Position numbers and translations under genes: made by a program | Shown: piece by piece, positions 10,604-22,878 of the stretch | Layout: each line of letters starts with the position of its first letter | Numbering within the stretch: the first letter of the stretch is position 1 | Source of the DNA: Vanrija pseudolonga | Taxonomy: Eukaryota > Basidiomycota > Tremellomycetes > Trichosporonales > Trichosporonaceae | Reading direction: 5' to 3' | NCBI RefSeq assembly: GCF_020906515.1 | Contig: NC_085852.1 | Location: 2,480,001-2,544,000 of the forward strand | DNA length: 64,000 nt | Notes under the pieces: generated by a model | What the model saw: only the letters and a program-made list of their open reading frames with translations | The model's database searches: none | Told to the model about the DNA's origin: nothing

Positions 10604-12495
10604 TTACTTCGCCACCTCGTTGACACCCTCGATCTCCTCGTGGCTCGCCTTCTCCGCGGCGCCAGCCTTGGCCACGGGACGGTTCGTGTACTGCTCCATC
10701 TCATCGTCGTGCACATCGTTGTCGAGGATGAACTTGCCGTACGACTTGGACTTGATGGCCGACGACTTGCGCATGAGGATGTCGATCTGCTCGAGCGACA
10801 GGCGCGCGGTCTCGTAAACGAACTGTGCGTGTTAGTGGCTGCGGTGGAGAGTCGAATCGCAGCTCACGAAGTAGGAGAATGCCGCAGCGACGATGCACGC
10901 GCCGCCCCAGATCCAGAAGACGTTGGTGTGGAGACCGGCGTTTCCGGGGCCGCTGTCGACGAGGTAGGGCGTGGCGTAGCTACAGGGTCAGCAGAGAACA
11001 CAGAAAATCGCACTCACCCAATGCAGAAGTTGAAGAGCCAGTTGGTGCTCGTCGAGAGACTCATGCCCTTCGCACGGAGAGCGAATGGGTACATCTCAGC
11101 CGTGCAAACCCAGCCTCCGGGACCCCAAGAGAATGCGAAGATCGAGATGTAGATGCACACGAAGGCGACCATGACCTTCTGGACGACCTTGTCGTCGGAA
11201 TTGTGGTGTGCCACACCGACCGCGGCGACGATAATTTGGGCAACGCCCATTCCGACGGCACCCCAGACCATGAGCGGGCGACGACCGATGCGGTCAAAGG
11301 TGAGCATGCCGACCACAGTCATGCCGGTGAACACAGTGTTGACAGCGATAGCAATGACGAAGGGGTTGGTGATGCCCGAGGACTCGAAGAACTGGGTACC
11401 GTAGTAGCTGGGGGGTCAGTCAGTATAGGGATGGAGGATCTCAAGCGTCAAACTGACATGATAAAGTTGATTCCCTGGTTTTGTCAGCCGCTGTAGTCGC
11501 ATCCAAACTCACCGATAGCTGCTGGAAGGCCTGGATACCCATTCCCGTAATAATACGAGCAAAGTTCCTCGTCTCGCCGTTCTTGAGGACGTCGCGCCAT
11601 CCGCCGCTGCCGCTGAGACGCTCGTGGTCGAGGTTGGCCTTGATCTCCGCGTAGTGGTTGGTGACGGCTTCGGAGTCGATGGGGGCGCCAAGGAGGCGAG
11701 AGAGCGCCTGGCGACCCTGGTCGTCCTTGCCTGCCATGACCAGCCAGCGGGGCGATTCGGGGAGCACGGCCGTGCCGCCTGCAATGATAACGGCCCAGAC
11801 GAACTGGATGCTGGGGGCGTCAGGCGCCTGTGTGAGCGGCTAAACTCACGCAATGGGGATCTGGTAGGATGAAGCGTCGGGGCGGCCGTGGGTGGCGTAC
11901 ACGACGATGGCCGCGAGGAGGAGTCCAAAGGTGATGAAGAACTGGTAGGCCGAGATGATCAGGCCGCGGATGTGCTGTGGCGCACATTCTGCCTGATAAA
12001 CTGGCACGATGACACTGGTGCCGCCTACTCCCAGGCCTGCAAAGACACGGCCGGCAGAGAAGCCGCCGACATTCTTGCAGGCGGTCTGCAGGGCGACGCC
12101 GATGCAGAAGAGAACTGCAAGTGTCAGTCAGGTACGAGCCGCCACTGCCAACCCCGCCAAGACCGGGATTGTTTCTTGGCACTCACCAATGTAAATGATG
12201 ATACCCCAGCGACGGCCAAACCTGTCCGCAATGGTAGACGCAGCGAGAGCACCGAAGAGGGTTCCGACCGAGAGGATAGACGTGACTAGCGAAGAGGTAG
12301 CTGTGGGCAGGACCCACTCGCCGTGCTCGAGCGCGCCGAACGTCTCGATGAACGGGCCCATGACCTTGATACCAGAGATATAACCCGTATCATAACCTGG
12401 GAGGGAGTCAGAGAGTGGCTAGGTTGGACAACCGTACCGAAGAGGAAGCCTGCAAACGAGGCAAAGGCGCCAAGGAAGATGGCCAGAGACGGCAT
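10604..12495 (-). CDS. MFS sugar (hexose-type) transporter
   Basis: Model: complement(10604..10822, 10868..10979, 11018..11407, 11458..11474, 11513..11810, 11850..12114, 12187..12396, 12438..12495), 522 aa, eight exons including one of 17 bases. It imports a sugar across the plasma membrane by facilitated diffusion or proton symport. Family marks are present in order: 'GYDTGYISGI' after TM1, 'DRFGRRWGI' in the first cytosolic loop, 'GRVFAGLGVGG', 'PESPRWLV', 'GINFIIYYG' in TM7, 'DRIGRRPLM', and 'FVYETARLSLEQID' after TM12, close to the sugar-porter PETKG-type ending but with Ala-Arg in place of Lys-Gly. The length is normal for the family. The substrate cannot be read from the sequence. A TATATA box lies about 100 bases upstream of the ATG. 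Confidence 0.9.
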
Positions 12496-12590
12496 GGTTG
12501 TTGTAATTGTTGCTGTGAGGACTCAAGTGTTGTTGTATGCACCTGGAGGCGGGGGCGATGGGGTCCCTGTGGGTCTCCTCACTTGCTGCA

Positions 12591-12596
12591 TATATA
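12591..12596 (-). promoter_or_regulatory. TATA box of the sugar transporter
   Basis: TATATA lies 96-101 bases upstream of the start codon on the minus strand, in an otherwise GC-rich region. Position fits a fungal core promoter; inference from sequence only. Confidence 0.45.
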
Positions 12597-14067
12597 GCCC
12601 AGGCGAACGCCGCCATCCGATAGCGCATGGCGCCTCCATGTTGCTCCGTGATGCGCTGAACCTGGATTCATGGAGGTCGGGCGTCACGGACACGAGAAAT
12701 GGCAGTGCGGAGGAATTGCGGCGAGTAGGTGGGTCGAATGTTTGCGGCATGCCAAGAGGTGCGTCAACACGTCGGGGAACTGCCACATGAGTTGGACTCG
12801 ACGTGGGAACGGCTGGCCGCGGCCGTCGCAAAGCAGCCTGGCTGCCTGAAGTGTGAGCCCAATGTTCCAGCAATCGCCCGACTGCAGCCGGAACCCACCT
12901 ATGCTGGAAATGCTGTACGCCAAGGATATGCCCCGACGGCAGGTGAATACTGGGGCAGGTGACCAGCAACCCTCGAAACAGTCATCATTGCTACCTAAGC
13001 AGACGGGGCACCCATCAAGGGTGTGCGCTTAGGCTGGCGCTACTACCCAAGCGTGTTGGCTCTGTTCCTGATCTGTCCGAGAATGCACCGCTTCATGTTA
13101 TTGGCTTTCGCGAGTGACCCGGGTGACTGGTAACAGTTGGCGGGAAGCGCATGCGAGTTGTTGGATGTGGAGATTCGCCACTGGCAGACAGAAGGAAGGA
13201 CCGCAGTGGCGGTGATCTTGTGGCGTCCTCACGATGCTGATCACCAGCGAGTAGCTGCTGTTCAACTGTCCGAGGAAGGTGCGTGCTGCATAGATGCTGG
13301 AGGGGCGGAGGTCAGAAATGCACTGCCCCAGGACGGAAGAGCACACGTTGTTGACCCACTGTTCGGCCCATCGATGTATTACCCGTCACTCATGGTCGCC
13401 AGGCCGCCATGTGGCCGGGAAATCGGGACCGGCAGCCCCGCTGCGGCGGGCAAGGACGCCGTGCCGTCAAGCTGGGCGCAGTCTCCCGAGAGAGCTCATT
13501 TTCGGCGTATTTTCGCCGGATATCCCTACGACCGCGTGACGAGTGGATGGGAAAGCTGAGGGGCAGGGGTGTTTGCCACCCTTGCTAGGCTATCTCGTGC
13601 GCGTGTCGAGGCAGCGGGGCATGTGATAGGGGATAAGAAGGGACAAGGGCTGCAAAAGTGGAGGTGGGATGCGGGGGAGGAAGGAGGGGGCAACAAAGTC
13701 AACAGATCGACAACCCAGGACACGTCTGGCAAGAGGTGCAAGGATCTGGACGGGAGCAATTTGGCTCACCACTCGCCGCTGACGTAATTGCCACGTGGGA
13801 CCCCTGTTTCACTCTCGGCAACACCTCGACGACGGAAGTGACTTCACCGACTTTGCGTCTGCATGTTGCTCGCCCATACAACAAGCAGCATACACAAACA
13901 ACAAAACCACGCGCGTCCGACCCCATACACCGACGCGGAGCACCATTCCGACTCGATAACCCTACCGCCTCGCTGGGAGCCGCCGCGGGGTTCCCCAGCA
14001 CAGGAAGAACACCATCACCTCTCCGTCAGCCTCCACCGTGGGGCCGGTGCCCGACGACCGCGGGAAC
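12597..14067. other. Divergent intergenic region
   Basis: About 1.5 kb between the divergent sugar transporter and LRR-C. A 140-codon open frame at 13,137-13,559 needs a non-ATG start and has no domain I recognise, so I do not call it. No repeats or RNA genes were seen. Confidence 0.5.
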
Positions 14068-15877
14068 ATGGTCGCGGGACCCGGCCCAACAGTCGAGTCG
14101 TATGCGGGACGGAGCCGCATCAATGCAGGCAAGCTGGGTCTGCAGGGCGTGGAAGGGGGTAAGTGGACGAAGGGCTTGGTCGGCTGGTGGAGGAAGGTGG
14201 AGGCGCGGCTCCTCGAGTCAGCTCACGCGACGCACATGTCGGCGGCCACCTGGCGAGGCAGGGGACGACTTTGGCTGACCCAACCATAGCCCAGGTCATC
14301 GCCTCCAAGGTCACGCGCCAGACCGAGCAAATCGACGCACGCTTGAACCACCTCGGCGCCGATGGAGCCGTCGAGCTGTTTGATTGCCTGACGGACCTGC
14401 TGTACACCGACGAGGGAGACGAAGACGAGCCGGTTGCGACACCTGGACGCAACGATGGACAGTGGGGACTCTACTCCGTCCTCCTCGGCGAAGACCTCAT
14501 CGGTGATGAGGGGTTTGCGGCCGGCCTGCGTTACGCGTGCGAGGACCGTTCCCTTCGATGGCTCAGCATGTCGTACTGCGGCATCAAGGTGAGTTTGAGG
14601 GGGAGGAACCGCTTCTGACAACCCAGCTGGACAAGGATTTCGACTTTGACAACGCGGCGCAAGACCTCAACCTCTGCGACTTGGAGGAGCTTACGCTGTC
14701 CTACAACCACATCTCGATTCCCGGCCTCGGCAAGCTCCTGGAACGACTGGCGCCGCGCAATCTCCGCTCACTCGACCTGAGAGGATGTATCCTCGAGCCC
14801 GAAGCGGTTCCGCATCTTGCCGCCTTCTTCAGCTCGCCACGCTGTCGGTCGATTGAAACACTCGACGTGTGTTACAACCATATGGGCCACAAGGGGATCT
14901 TCGCCTTTTTCGATGCGCTCATGAAGAACAATTTCACAATCCAGCAGATCGAAGTGACGTACGGCAACTTGGAGCACATGGACAGACCCGACGTCTCAGA
15001 AGAGGAGCTAGCAATGCCTTATCACGTCAGAGGCAGAATATACCAGCCCAGCGGCATACGGCACTATGGAATCCGGTATCCGGTTACGACTGAGATGGAC
15101 GAAGACATCCCCGAGGGGGAACAGCACGACCTTTTGCACATCATGCCTTTGACACGGCGCAGATTCCTCGAACGCAATCGGGGCCTCTACACCCGTGTAG
15201 GCCTCTCCGCTCTGCAACTCCTTCCGATTGCTCGGATCTTCATCCACGCACGACCACCGGCGTCCGAAGCCGAGGTTGCGGAGCTCGAGTCTGCGGCTGC
15301 GGCCTCAAGGGGAAGGCTATTGACCCGAAAGCGCAAGTGCGAATGTGTCAAGCATCGATCTATTTGGGAGCCGACGGACAAGTGGGTCAAGTGCACCAAC
15401 GGCATCTCCCTCTACGATACACTGTACAATGCGCCCAAGACACTGCCAGTGAAGCGCGTCGCCGTCAAAGGTCGCAAGACTATCAAGGGCAAAAAGGAGA
15501 TCACGATCCCAAAGCCAAAGGTCTTGTGTCGCTACTGTGTGGCCAACGAACAACCACATCCCGAACTCGAACCGTTTCCGCTGCTCAAGCTGCCTCGGGA
15601 CCTCCAGCTTCGCGTGGCGCGGTTTTCGTGCGACGACGAAACGGCCCTGAGCGATGCCCAGTGGGATCGGCTGGTTGGATACGCATCACATCCCGACAGC
15701 CTGGCGCAGCGCGGCGCCGAGTTCAAGACCTTCTTCCACGGCATCGAGGTCGGCTCGCAGGTCTACAAGTTCATGATGGGCGAGTTTATCCGCGAGTGGC
15801 GTGGTCGGCTCGGGCTCGCGGGGTGGGAGTCCAACACGGCCAACTTGAGGTTCATGAAGGAGATGCGGCGGGAGTAG
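14068..15877 (+). CDS. LRR-C: leucine-rich-repeat protein with C-terminal F-box-like motif
   Basis: Model: join(14068..14158, 14290..14588, 14627..15877), 546 aa, introns of 131 and 38 bases at the two family-conserved sites. Exon 2 has 'QIDARLNHLGADGAVELF' and 'IGDEGFAAGLRYACED'. Exon 3 has LRRs such as 'LTLSYNHISIPGLGKLL' and 'LDVCYNHMGHKGIFAFF', then 'ERNRGLYTRVGLSAL' / 'LPIARIFIHAR'. A CxC ... CxxC pair (Cys-Glu-Cys after a Lys-Arg-Lys run, later Cys-Arg-Tyr-Cys) brackets a basic segment and could bind zinc; other members lack it. The F-box-like motif is 'LPRDLQLRVARFSCDDETAL'. It lies in tandem with LRR-D 1 kb downstream, suggesting local duplication. Function unknown. Confidence 0.85.
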
Positions 15878-16915
15878 AGCAGAGTAGAGACAGAGACGAG
15901 TAGGTGACAACCTTGCGTATGGCACGGAGAGAGCTGTTTGTACATGTAGCATGTGTATGTACCTGTGTTACTATGTGGATGTGGAGGCTGGGCGGACGGC
16001 GAGCGCTTATTCCTCCACCTCGCCACTGTGAGGCTGACAGTCGGAACAGGTTTTCAGTTTGTCGGGCCAAGCGCGCACAGACTGGCTGGCTTCTACCCCA
16101 GCGATAATACTTAAACGAGTGTGGTGCGGCCCCGATGCCGCCGGTCGAGCTGGCTCACATCAGAGTCTGTGCGGCGCTGGGGCCACCATGGTGATACACT
16201 TGACAGATCGTTGTCACCCTCCTCCTCCTCCTCGTCCTCGTCCTCCCGACACGGTCATCGGCGCACAGGCAACTTTGTCCTCCCGACGCTAACGCTGGAA
16301 CCGTGGCCAGATCAGAGCCGTTCCGTCGCGCCGTCGTCAATGGCGAGATTGAACAGGCTGATTGCATTTAGCGGCGCTTACAGACGTGATGCAGGGCGGG
16401 CGGGCGTAGATGGCTTGCCAAGCAAAGGGCTGGGAGAGGGGACTCGACTGTGGGAAAGTAATGCCCACTGGGTGGGTGGTGTGCGTCATTGCCGGATGCC
16501 GTGTAACGTGCCGTGTAACCGAGTTGGCCATCAATCACACCATGCAGCCGACGACGACGACAACAAGGCCTCTAGGCCTCCTTAAGACCGCACCTGGCGG
16601 CACATTCATCGCAACGCAGCAGCCCCAACAAGCGCGCTTACCCATCACACCCACCATTCTTGAATCACGCATCCTAGCCGCCAAAAGCATTCGCCGAGAC
16701 TGCGAGACTGCGACCCCGTCCACACGCGCACACACGCGGGGTAAGCGATCGACTGGAGTGCCGGCCGTGACCTCAAGCCACCACCAAAACCCAGTCCCGC
16801 GACATTTGTCCACCTGACCGGATCTCGACGCGACACCCACCCACCCAACTTAACAACAACACGCCCCCCGACAGACTTTCTTTCTTGACCATCACCCATC
16901 CGCTCACCCACCACC
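15878..16915. other. Intergenic between LRR-C and LRR-D
   Basis: About 1 kb. It contains a pyrimidine-rich TCC/TCG microsatellite near 16,215-16,245 and CA-rich leader-like sequence just before LRR-D. No gene is supported. Confidence 0.5.
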
Positions 16916-18422
16916 ATGGCGCTCGTATCCGTCCCCAGTGGCGACCTGGTCTACGTCGTGGGCCAGAACCTCAGCGGCGTCACTGGCGGTGAGTATGACG
17001 TCGGCTCGGCGCAGCGGCGCACCACCTTCCTTCCCTGCCTTCCCCGCACCACGCTGACCAACCGACCCACCCAGCGTACCGCATCCTCATGGAGATCTCG
17101 CCGCAGATGCACCGCCTCGACGCGGGGCACAACGCGCTCGGCAACGACGGCGCCGTCGCCCTCTTCCGCGGCCTCGCGACCCAGCGCATGCGCTTCAGCG
17201 CCGGGAAGGGCGCGCAGGCGTGGGGCATGCGCGAGGTGCGCATGGGGCAGAACAATGTCGGCGACGAAGGGCTAGCCAACGCCGTGTGGTACGCTAGCGA
17301 AGACCAGGAGCTCAAGAGCCTGTGGATGCCGGCTAACAGCATTACTGTGAGTTTGTGTGGGGCAGCGAGGCGGAGTCCCCGACCCGACGGTTAGAGGAGA
17401 GCACCAGCTAACCGCCCCAGTTTGCATCGGACCCAGGACACCTGTCGGCTCTGATTGAGCAGCTCAACAAGTCACATTTGACAGAACTGCGACTAGCGAA
17501 CAACCGACTTTCCCCCGCGGCTGTAGAGCAGCTCTTCACGAACCTCGAGGCGCCGCGTCTCCGCGCGTTGCATCTGTCCTCCTGTCGACTCCCAGCCGAG
17601 GTGGCGCCCGCGATCGCGGACTTTGTCGCGTCGTCGCGGTCTTACGGCCTCGAGATCCTCGAGCTCAACGGCAATAGCCTCGGAGCAAAGGGTGTATCCG
17701 CCGTCGTCGACGCGCTGCAGTCGAGCAACTTTACCCTCCTCCGCCTGGGTCTTCACGCCAACAACGCGCGACACGCGAGAAGTACAGGATCCGACGACGA
17801 CTGGGACAGCGAAGAGGAATGGTCGAGCGCGAGCGATGCCGACTCGGACGCGGCCGCGTGCCGCCAACAAACGGAGCGCCGTCTCCCCGCGCTTCTTGAA
17901 CGGAATCGCCTCCTCAGCCGCCGCGTCAAGGACGCAGCGGCCAGAGCACTCGCGCCGATGAGGATAATCCTGCACGCTCAAGCGCCTCCGGAGCAAGGCG
18001 AGGTCGATTCCCAGCAGGCCCAGCTCCAGAACCTCAGTATCGGTACGACGGGGACGAGCGATACCGCCAAGCCCGAGGCCCCGGCCCCATCACCTTCTGA
18101 AGCACCTGCGCCCTTCGACTCCTTCCCGCTGCTCCGGCTCCCTCGGGAGCTGCAGCTAGTCGTGGCACGCCACTGCTCGGGTGACGCAGAGGCACTGTCC
18201 GAGGCCCAGTGGAGCCGGATCACGACCTACGCGGGCGAGCGCGCCAGCCTTGCCCGCATGGCCGAACGGTCGCGGCTGGCGCTGTTCGCCGCAGCCACTG
18301 GCCCGAGCCGGGCCGCCCGTCTCGAGCGCAAGACCAAGATGCTCGAGGTGCTCGACGAGTGGCGCTCGCGGTATCGCTGCGACCAGTGGGAGATCAACCC
18401 CGAGCCTAGCGGCTTGTGGTAG
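16916..18422 (+). CDS. LRR-D: leucine-rich-repeat protein with C-terminal F-box-like motif
   Basis: Model: join(16916..16988, 17075..17346, 17421..18422), 448 aa, introns of 86 and 74 bases. The short exon 1 ends in Gly in phase 1. Exon 2 shows 'RLDAGHNALGNDGAVALF' and 'NNVGDEGLANAVWYASED'. Exon 3 has the LRRs 'LRLANNRLSPAAVEQLF' and 'LELNGNSLGAKGVSAVV', then an acidic Asp/Glu/Ser patch. After that come 'ERNRLLSRRVKDAAARAL' / 'APMRIILHAQAP', a Pro/Ala linker and the F-box-like 'LPRELQLVVARHCSGDAEAL' with 'SEAQWSRI'. This is the cleanest, most compact example of the family layout. A CAAC-rich leader precedes the ATG. Function unknown. Confidence 0.87.
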
Positions 18423-18962
18423 TGTAATTCGGCCTGCCGGCCGGTGTACTGTAAGACATCCGTGTAATATGTTGACCTGTACGAATAGAGCGATACAATG
18501 CATGGATAATGTGTGGCGCGGGGATGCGGGGATTGGGGAGCGTGGTGGCGTCGAGGGGTGCTGACCAGGTCTTTGTGGACGGACCAAGTGGAGTGAGTCT
18601 AGCCGTGGACGACCGTCGCTGACGCTCGCAGCATGTTTGCCATCACACACCGGTGCTTAGCCAGGCTACCTCGACCTCGATACTTCTTCCTGTCGACTTC
18701 CTTCTGGGCCGGACGCAATTGCGCTGCCATCACCCCCACCTTGGAGCACAAGCCGCACGGTGGCATTGTGGTTCGCAGCGGCGCGTGCACAATGAGGCGC
18801 AGCAACAACAACAAGGGCCGAGTGCTCGCCGGTACTTACTGCTCATCGTCTCACTCACTTGCTGCATATGACTAGTCGAGGACGATAACCTCCGCCCGCC
18901 CGTCTGCCGCCGCCGCCGCCGCCACCGCCGCCGCTCGCCAGCCAGCCAGGTAGCCAGTCCCG
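18423..18962. other. Intergenic, nothing recognised
   Basis: About 540 bases between LRR-D and the proline-rich gene. A CCGCCGCCG microsatellite at about 18,905-18,935 lies in the likely 5' leader of the next gene. Confidence 0.5.
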
Positions 18963-21325
18963 ATGCCCGACTCGCCAAAGAAAAGACGCAGCTTTTTCGC
19001 CTCCAAGTTCCTGTCCTCCCGCGACCGGGCCATCGCGGCGCCCGAGCAGCCGCGGAGCTCGGATGGGCACAACTACCGGATGACCTCGATGGCCGACACG
19101 CCGACGCTGACGTCGACGCGGTCGCGGTCGAGCATGCCGCCAACGCCTATTGGGGCGACCCCGCCGTCGTCGCCAGTGGGCAGAGTACCGGTGCTACCGC
19201 CGCTCGTCGTGCCGGTGGTTCCCCCGCCGAGCCAACGGACTTGGCACCAGTCCCAGCAGCCACTGTCGCCGCCGCAACCGCAACAGCAACAGCAACCTCT
19301 ACCACCGCAGCAGCAGTCCCCCCGACCACCTGTGTACCACTGGCCAGTGGACACAAACCTCGAGTACGACAGGTCCGAGCGCCGGAGCGCGCTGTACGCG
19401 GCAGCGACCGACGCCGAGGGATTCCGCTCACGGGGTGACAAGGTGGCGACACCCACGCTACCCCCATACACGATCGCTGCGCGCCCCGTGGTCCGCCCAC
19501 CGAGCGGCACGTTCTCCGCCGGGTCAGCGCGCGGCGCACCATCCCGCATGTCGAGCACGACGATGGACCACACGCCGGACCAGTGGCGCGAGGATGTCTT
19601 TCGGCGAGAGGAAGCCCTGGCACGCCGGGAAGAGGACATCACAAGGCGGGAGGAGCAGCGGATCCGGCGCGAAGAGGTGCTCGGGCACCGCGAGGATGTC
19701 GTTGCCCGGCGCGAGGAGAGCCTTGGAGAAAGAGAGAAGGAGGCGCGCCGGCGCGAAGAGCACCTTGGCGCGCGGGAGGAGATCCTCACCCGCGCAGAGG
19801 AGGACGTTGCGCGACAGCGCGCGGCGGTCGACGAGCGGGCCGAGGCGCTCGCTGCGCGCGAAGCGGCCGCGCGCTCAGACCCAGGCCACGGGCGCGCCGA
19901 GCGGGAGCGCTCCGACCTGCCGTACGTCGCGAGCGCCGTGTCGATGAGCGAGCTCGAGCGGTCGTACGCCGCGGCGTATGAGCGGCGGGTGAGCGCCGAC
20001 AGCCGGTACGATCCCGCGCCGGTACGCCAGCGCAGCTCGGACTCGCGCGAGCTCGAGCACCTCCAGCTAGCGCCCGCGCCCACCCCGGCACAGCAGGTAC
20101 AGGCGCAATATGCCGCCTCGTCGGCCAGCCACCGCACGTACGGGCCCAAGGCGTACGCGACCGACGACGCGGCGGCCATCGCTACCGCGTACGCCGCCGC
20201 CACAGCGCGCGCAGCGAGCACGGCCGCAGCGACGCTGGCGGTGCGCTCTGCGCCTGCTTCGCGGCGCCAGTCGACCGAGACGCTGGCATTTCCGACGGCT
20301 ACCCCTCACCCGGGGTACAGCAGCCGCGTGGCGAGCGTGAGTGTGCGCCGTGACGACGCTGACATCGCCAGGTACCCCTCGAGGCTGCGCCCCGCCCAGT
20401 GGCCACGCGCGCGCTCACGCTACCCACCCTCCCGACGCCGACGGCCACACCGATGCCGACGCTGTACGCGCCCAAGCCGCACCACTACCACGCGCACCCC
20501 CCGCCGATCCTGACGGATCTGCTGGATTCCGAGAGCTCCGCGAGCGACGGCGGCGACTTGTCCGCGCCGCCGGTCCCGCCCCGCCCTACGGGCCCGCCAA
20601 GCCTGCAGGTCTGGCCGGCACAGCACATAAGCTTCAGCGTCGACGCGCACGCCCGCGACGCGCGCTTCACCGGCCCGAATCGCCGCACGAGCGCGTCCAC
20701 CGATGGCTCGTGGTCGACGCGCACGCCGCGGCCGCTGTCCGACCTCGAGGACGACGACGCCGCGCCGCACCGCGACAGTGTAGCGAGCCAGGCGTCCAAC
20801 CCGCCTCCGCCACCGCAGGGCCACGCGCCGCGCGGGCCATGGGCGCAGAGTAACGGCCACGCGCACGCGCTCAAGCTTGACGCCGTGCTGGCGGACCATG
20901 TCGTCGTCGCCAAGGACGCGATCGAGGTCGACACCAGCGCAAGCAGCGGCACGAGCTCGCACCATTCTGACCCGCCCCCACCGCCGGCGCCGCGCGCTCC
21001 GCGGCGCGAAGACAGCGTGCCCATCTCGCCCAAGACGACGACGGCGCCGCCCATGGCCGTCCCGCCCCCGCCGAAAGCGCCCACCCCGTACCCTCCCCCG
21101 CCGAGCCCTAACCCCCCTCCGCCGGCCACTCCGCCGACACAGGCCAAGTCTGTGATGGGGAGCCCGCCTGCGCCGAGCGCGAACAACCTGCCGGCGCCCC
21201 GAAACCCACCTGCACCGCCCGCACCGCCGACGACCAGTGCCATCGCGCGCGGGCTGACGCGGCTCGGGGCCGCGCCGCGCGGCAGGCGGCCCGCACCCCC
21301 CAGCCAGTCTTCCCGGTCGACATAG
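18963..21325 (+). CDS. Proline-rich protein with a regular REE heptad helix
   Basis: Model: join(18963..20336, 20372..21325), 775 aa, one 35-base intron joining two open frames. The N terminus is basic and Ser-rich ('PKKRRSFFASKFLSSRDR'), then Pro/Gln-rich. From about residue 215 to 284 there are ten consecutive heptads of the pattern R/A-E-E/D-x3-R, for example 'REEALARREEDITRREEQ'. They predict a long charged helix or coiled coil. The C-terminal third is Pro-rich with several PPPPP tracts, like ligands of SH3, WW or EVH1 domains. I recognise no family. A cortical, cytoskeletal or scaffold role is plausible from composition but not shown. The long antisense frame over it is a codon-bias artefact. 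Confidence 0.75.
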
Positions 21326-21398
21326 TATCCCCGTCATAGCCATGTATAATGCGTCGTAATGTCCTCACAACTTCTGCATATCATACAACTGACAACGT

Positions 21399-22466
21399 CT
21401 ACTGCGCAATCTTGACGACAATCTTGGTGGCCGACACGCCCTTCTTGTTATCCGCGAGGCCCTGCGCGACGGCCTCGATGCCGATCCGCTCAGTGACAGT
21501 GCCCGACTTGACCCCGTCCTTGGTGATGAGGCCGGGGACGAGCGCGTAAAACTTGGCGGTGTAGTCGTGGTCCTTCTCGCGGTACGTCGCCTTGTTGCGC
21601 TTGAGCGCGTAGCCGAGGATGCTGAGGATAGCCTTGTCGGTCGGGTCGCCGCCGACGATGGCGGCAAGCGAGCCCTCGGGCACGACCTTGGCCGAGATGT
21701 CCCAGCTGGGGCCGCCGTACAGCTCTGCGCCTTGCGCGACCTTGCCGCCAGTCACCTTGTTGATCTCGGCGATGGCGGCGCCCGCGTCGTGGTAGTCGAC
21801 GAGCGCGTCGGCGCCGTAGCTCTTCACGAGGTCAAAGTTGGCCGGGGACGCCGTCGCGACCACGCTGTAGCCGACGCGCTTGGCGAGCTGGACGAGGAAG
21901 AGGCCGACGGCCGTGCTGCCGCCCGACACGAGGAACCACTTGTTGAGCGGGGCCGCAGGCGTGCCGGGCACAGGGAACGCGTTGCCCAGGCTCTGGAACA
22001 GCACCTGCGCGGCCGTGCCGGCGCCAATGCCCCACGTCGCGGCGTCGGCCGTGCCGAGCCCCTTGGGGAGCGCGAACGCGAGCTCCTCCTCGACGAGGGC
22101 GTACTCTGACGCGCCGCCATTGTCCTTGAACTTGTTGCCTGGGCTAAGGCCGGCAATCACGTCGCCGACCTTGAAGCGGCTCGCGTTCGGCCCGAGCGCG
22201 ACGACGGTGCCCGCGACGTCGACGCCCACGACCGTCCCCCGGCCCGTGGCGCTCGTGTCGACCTGCTTCCAGTCGGTCGGGTTGATGGCGTAGTGCGCGA
22301 CGCGGATGAGCACCTCGTCATCCTGCGGCGTCGGCACGGGGATCGTGACGATCTCGACCGAGCCCTGCGGGTGTTAGCTGGGCGCTTGGGGGAGGGGGGG
22401 GGGGGAGCGGCGTACCGGCTCGGCGTGGACGACGGCGCGCTGGCTGGTGGGGATGGCGTTGGTCAT
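21399..22466 (-). CDS. MDR-family NADPH oxidoreductase (ToxD / trans-enoyl-reductase-like)
   Basis: Model: complement(21399..22364, 22416..22466), 338 aa, one 51-base intron that contains a run of Gs. It belongs to the medium-chain dehydrogenase superfamily without the structural zinc cysteines. The GroES-like N domain is 'DEVLIRVAHYAINPTDWK' followed by 'GVDVAGTVVALG'. The nucleotide fold is 'SGGSTAVGLFLVQLAKR' with 'GADALVDYHD'. It resembles fungal ToxD/LovC-like enoyl reductases and quinone oxidoreductases that use NADPH. No polyketide synthase or other secondary-metabolite gene lies nearby, so a general detoxifying or housekeeping reductase is more likely than a biosynthetic partner. Length is normal. 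Confidence 0.85.
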
Positions 22467-22531
22467 TGTGTTGTTGTGGGTTGGTGCGTCTTGGGAGTCA
22501 GTCGGAGCTGTCAGCTGAGAACGCAGCCCAC

Positions 22532-22537
22532 TATATA
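22532..22537 (-). promoter_or_regulatory. TATA box of the MDR oxidoreductase
   Basis: TATATA lies 66-71 bases upstream of the minus-strand start codon at 22,466; position fits a core promoter. Confidence 0.45.
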
Positions 22538-22878
22538 CCGTGCCCCAACGTGCCCAACGAGCTCGTCTCCACGCGCTCGATGGTGTGATGTGTGCTGCAC
22601 ACGACGACGATGGAATGGTCGCGACGCGAGGAATGACTGATGACGCCATTGTTGTCTGCCTTGTGTGGGGCTGATAAATCAGGATGTCGGTTTCGGCCAC
22701 GCCCGATCAGCCAGCAACGCGACGTGCCTCGGTTCGTCTCGCAATCGCATACCTCACAGTCAGCGTTATCTCGTCATGTGAGTTGTGCAGCACGTCGTCG
22801 CTTGGCGTCGTGCTCAGCTCAGCACTGTCCATCAAGTGTCCGTATGACCTTGCCCGTGTGCCCTCCCCCCTCCACGCA
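22538..22878. other. Intergenic, nothing recognised
   Basis: Between the MDR oxidoreductase promoter and the stop codon of LRR-E. No gene or repeat was seen. Confidence 0.5.

Noticed and set aside
13137-13559. 140-codon plus-strand frame in the 12.6-14.0 kb gap
   Set aside because: Starts at a non-ATG codon, no recognisable motif and no upstream core promoter; could not be supported as a gene.
19073-20221. 382-codon minus-strand frame opposite the REE-repeat gene
   Set aside because: Ser/Arg-rich shadow caused by codon bias of the repeat; no domain, no splice or start context.
21399-22466. Secondary-metabolite gene cluster around the ToxD-like reductase
   Set aside because: No polyketide synthase, peptide synthetase, P450 or cluster regulator lies within reach; neighbours are an LRR gene and a proline-rich protein.
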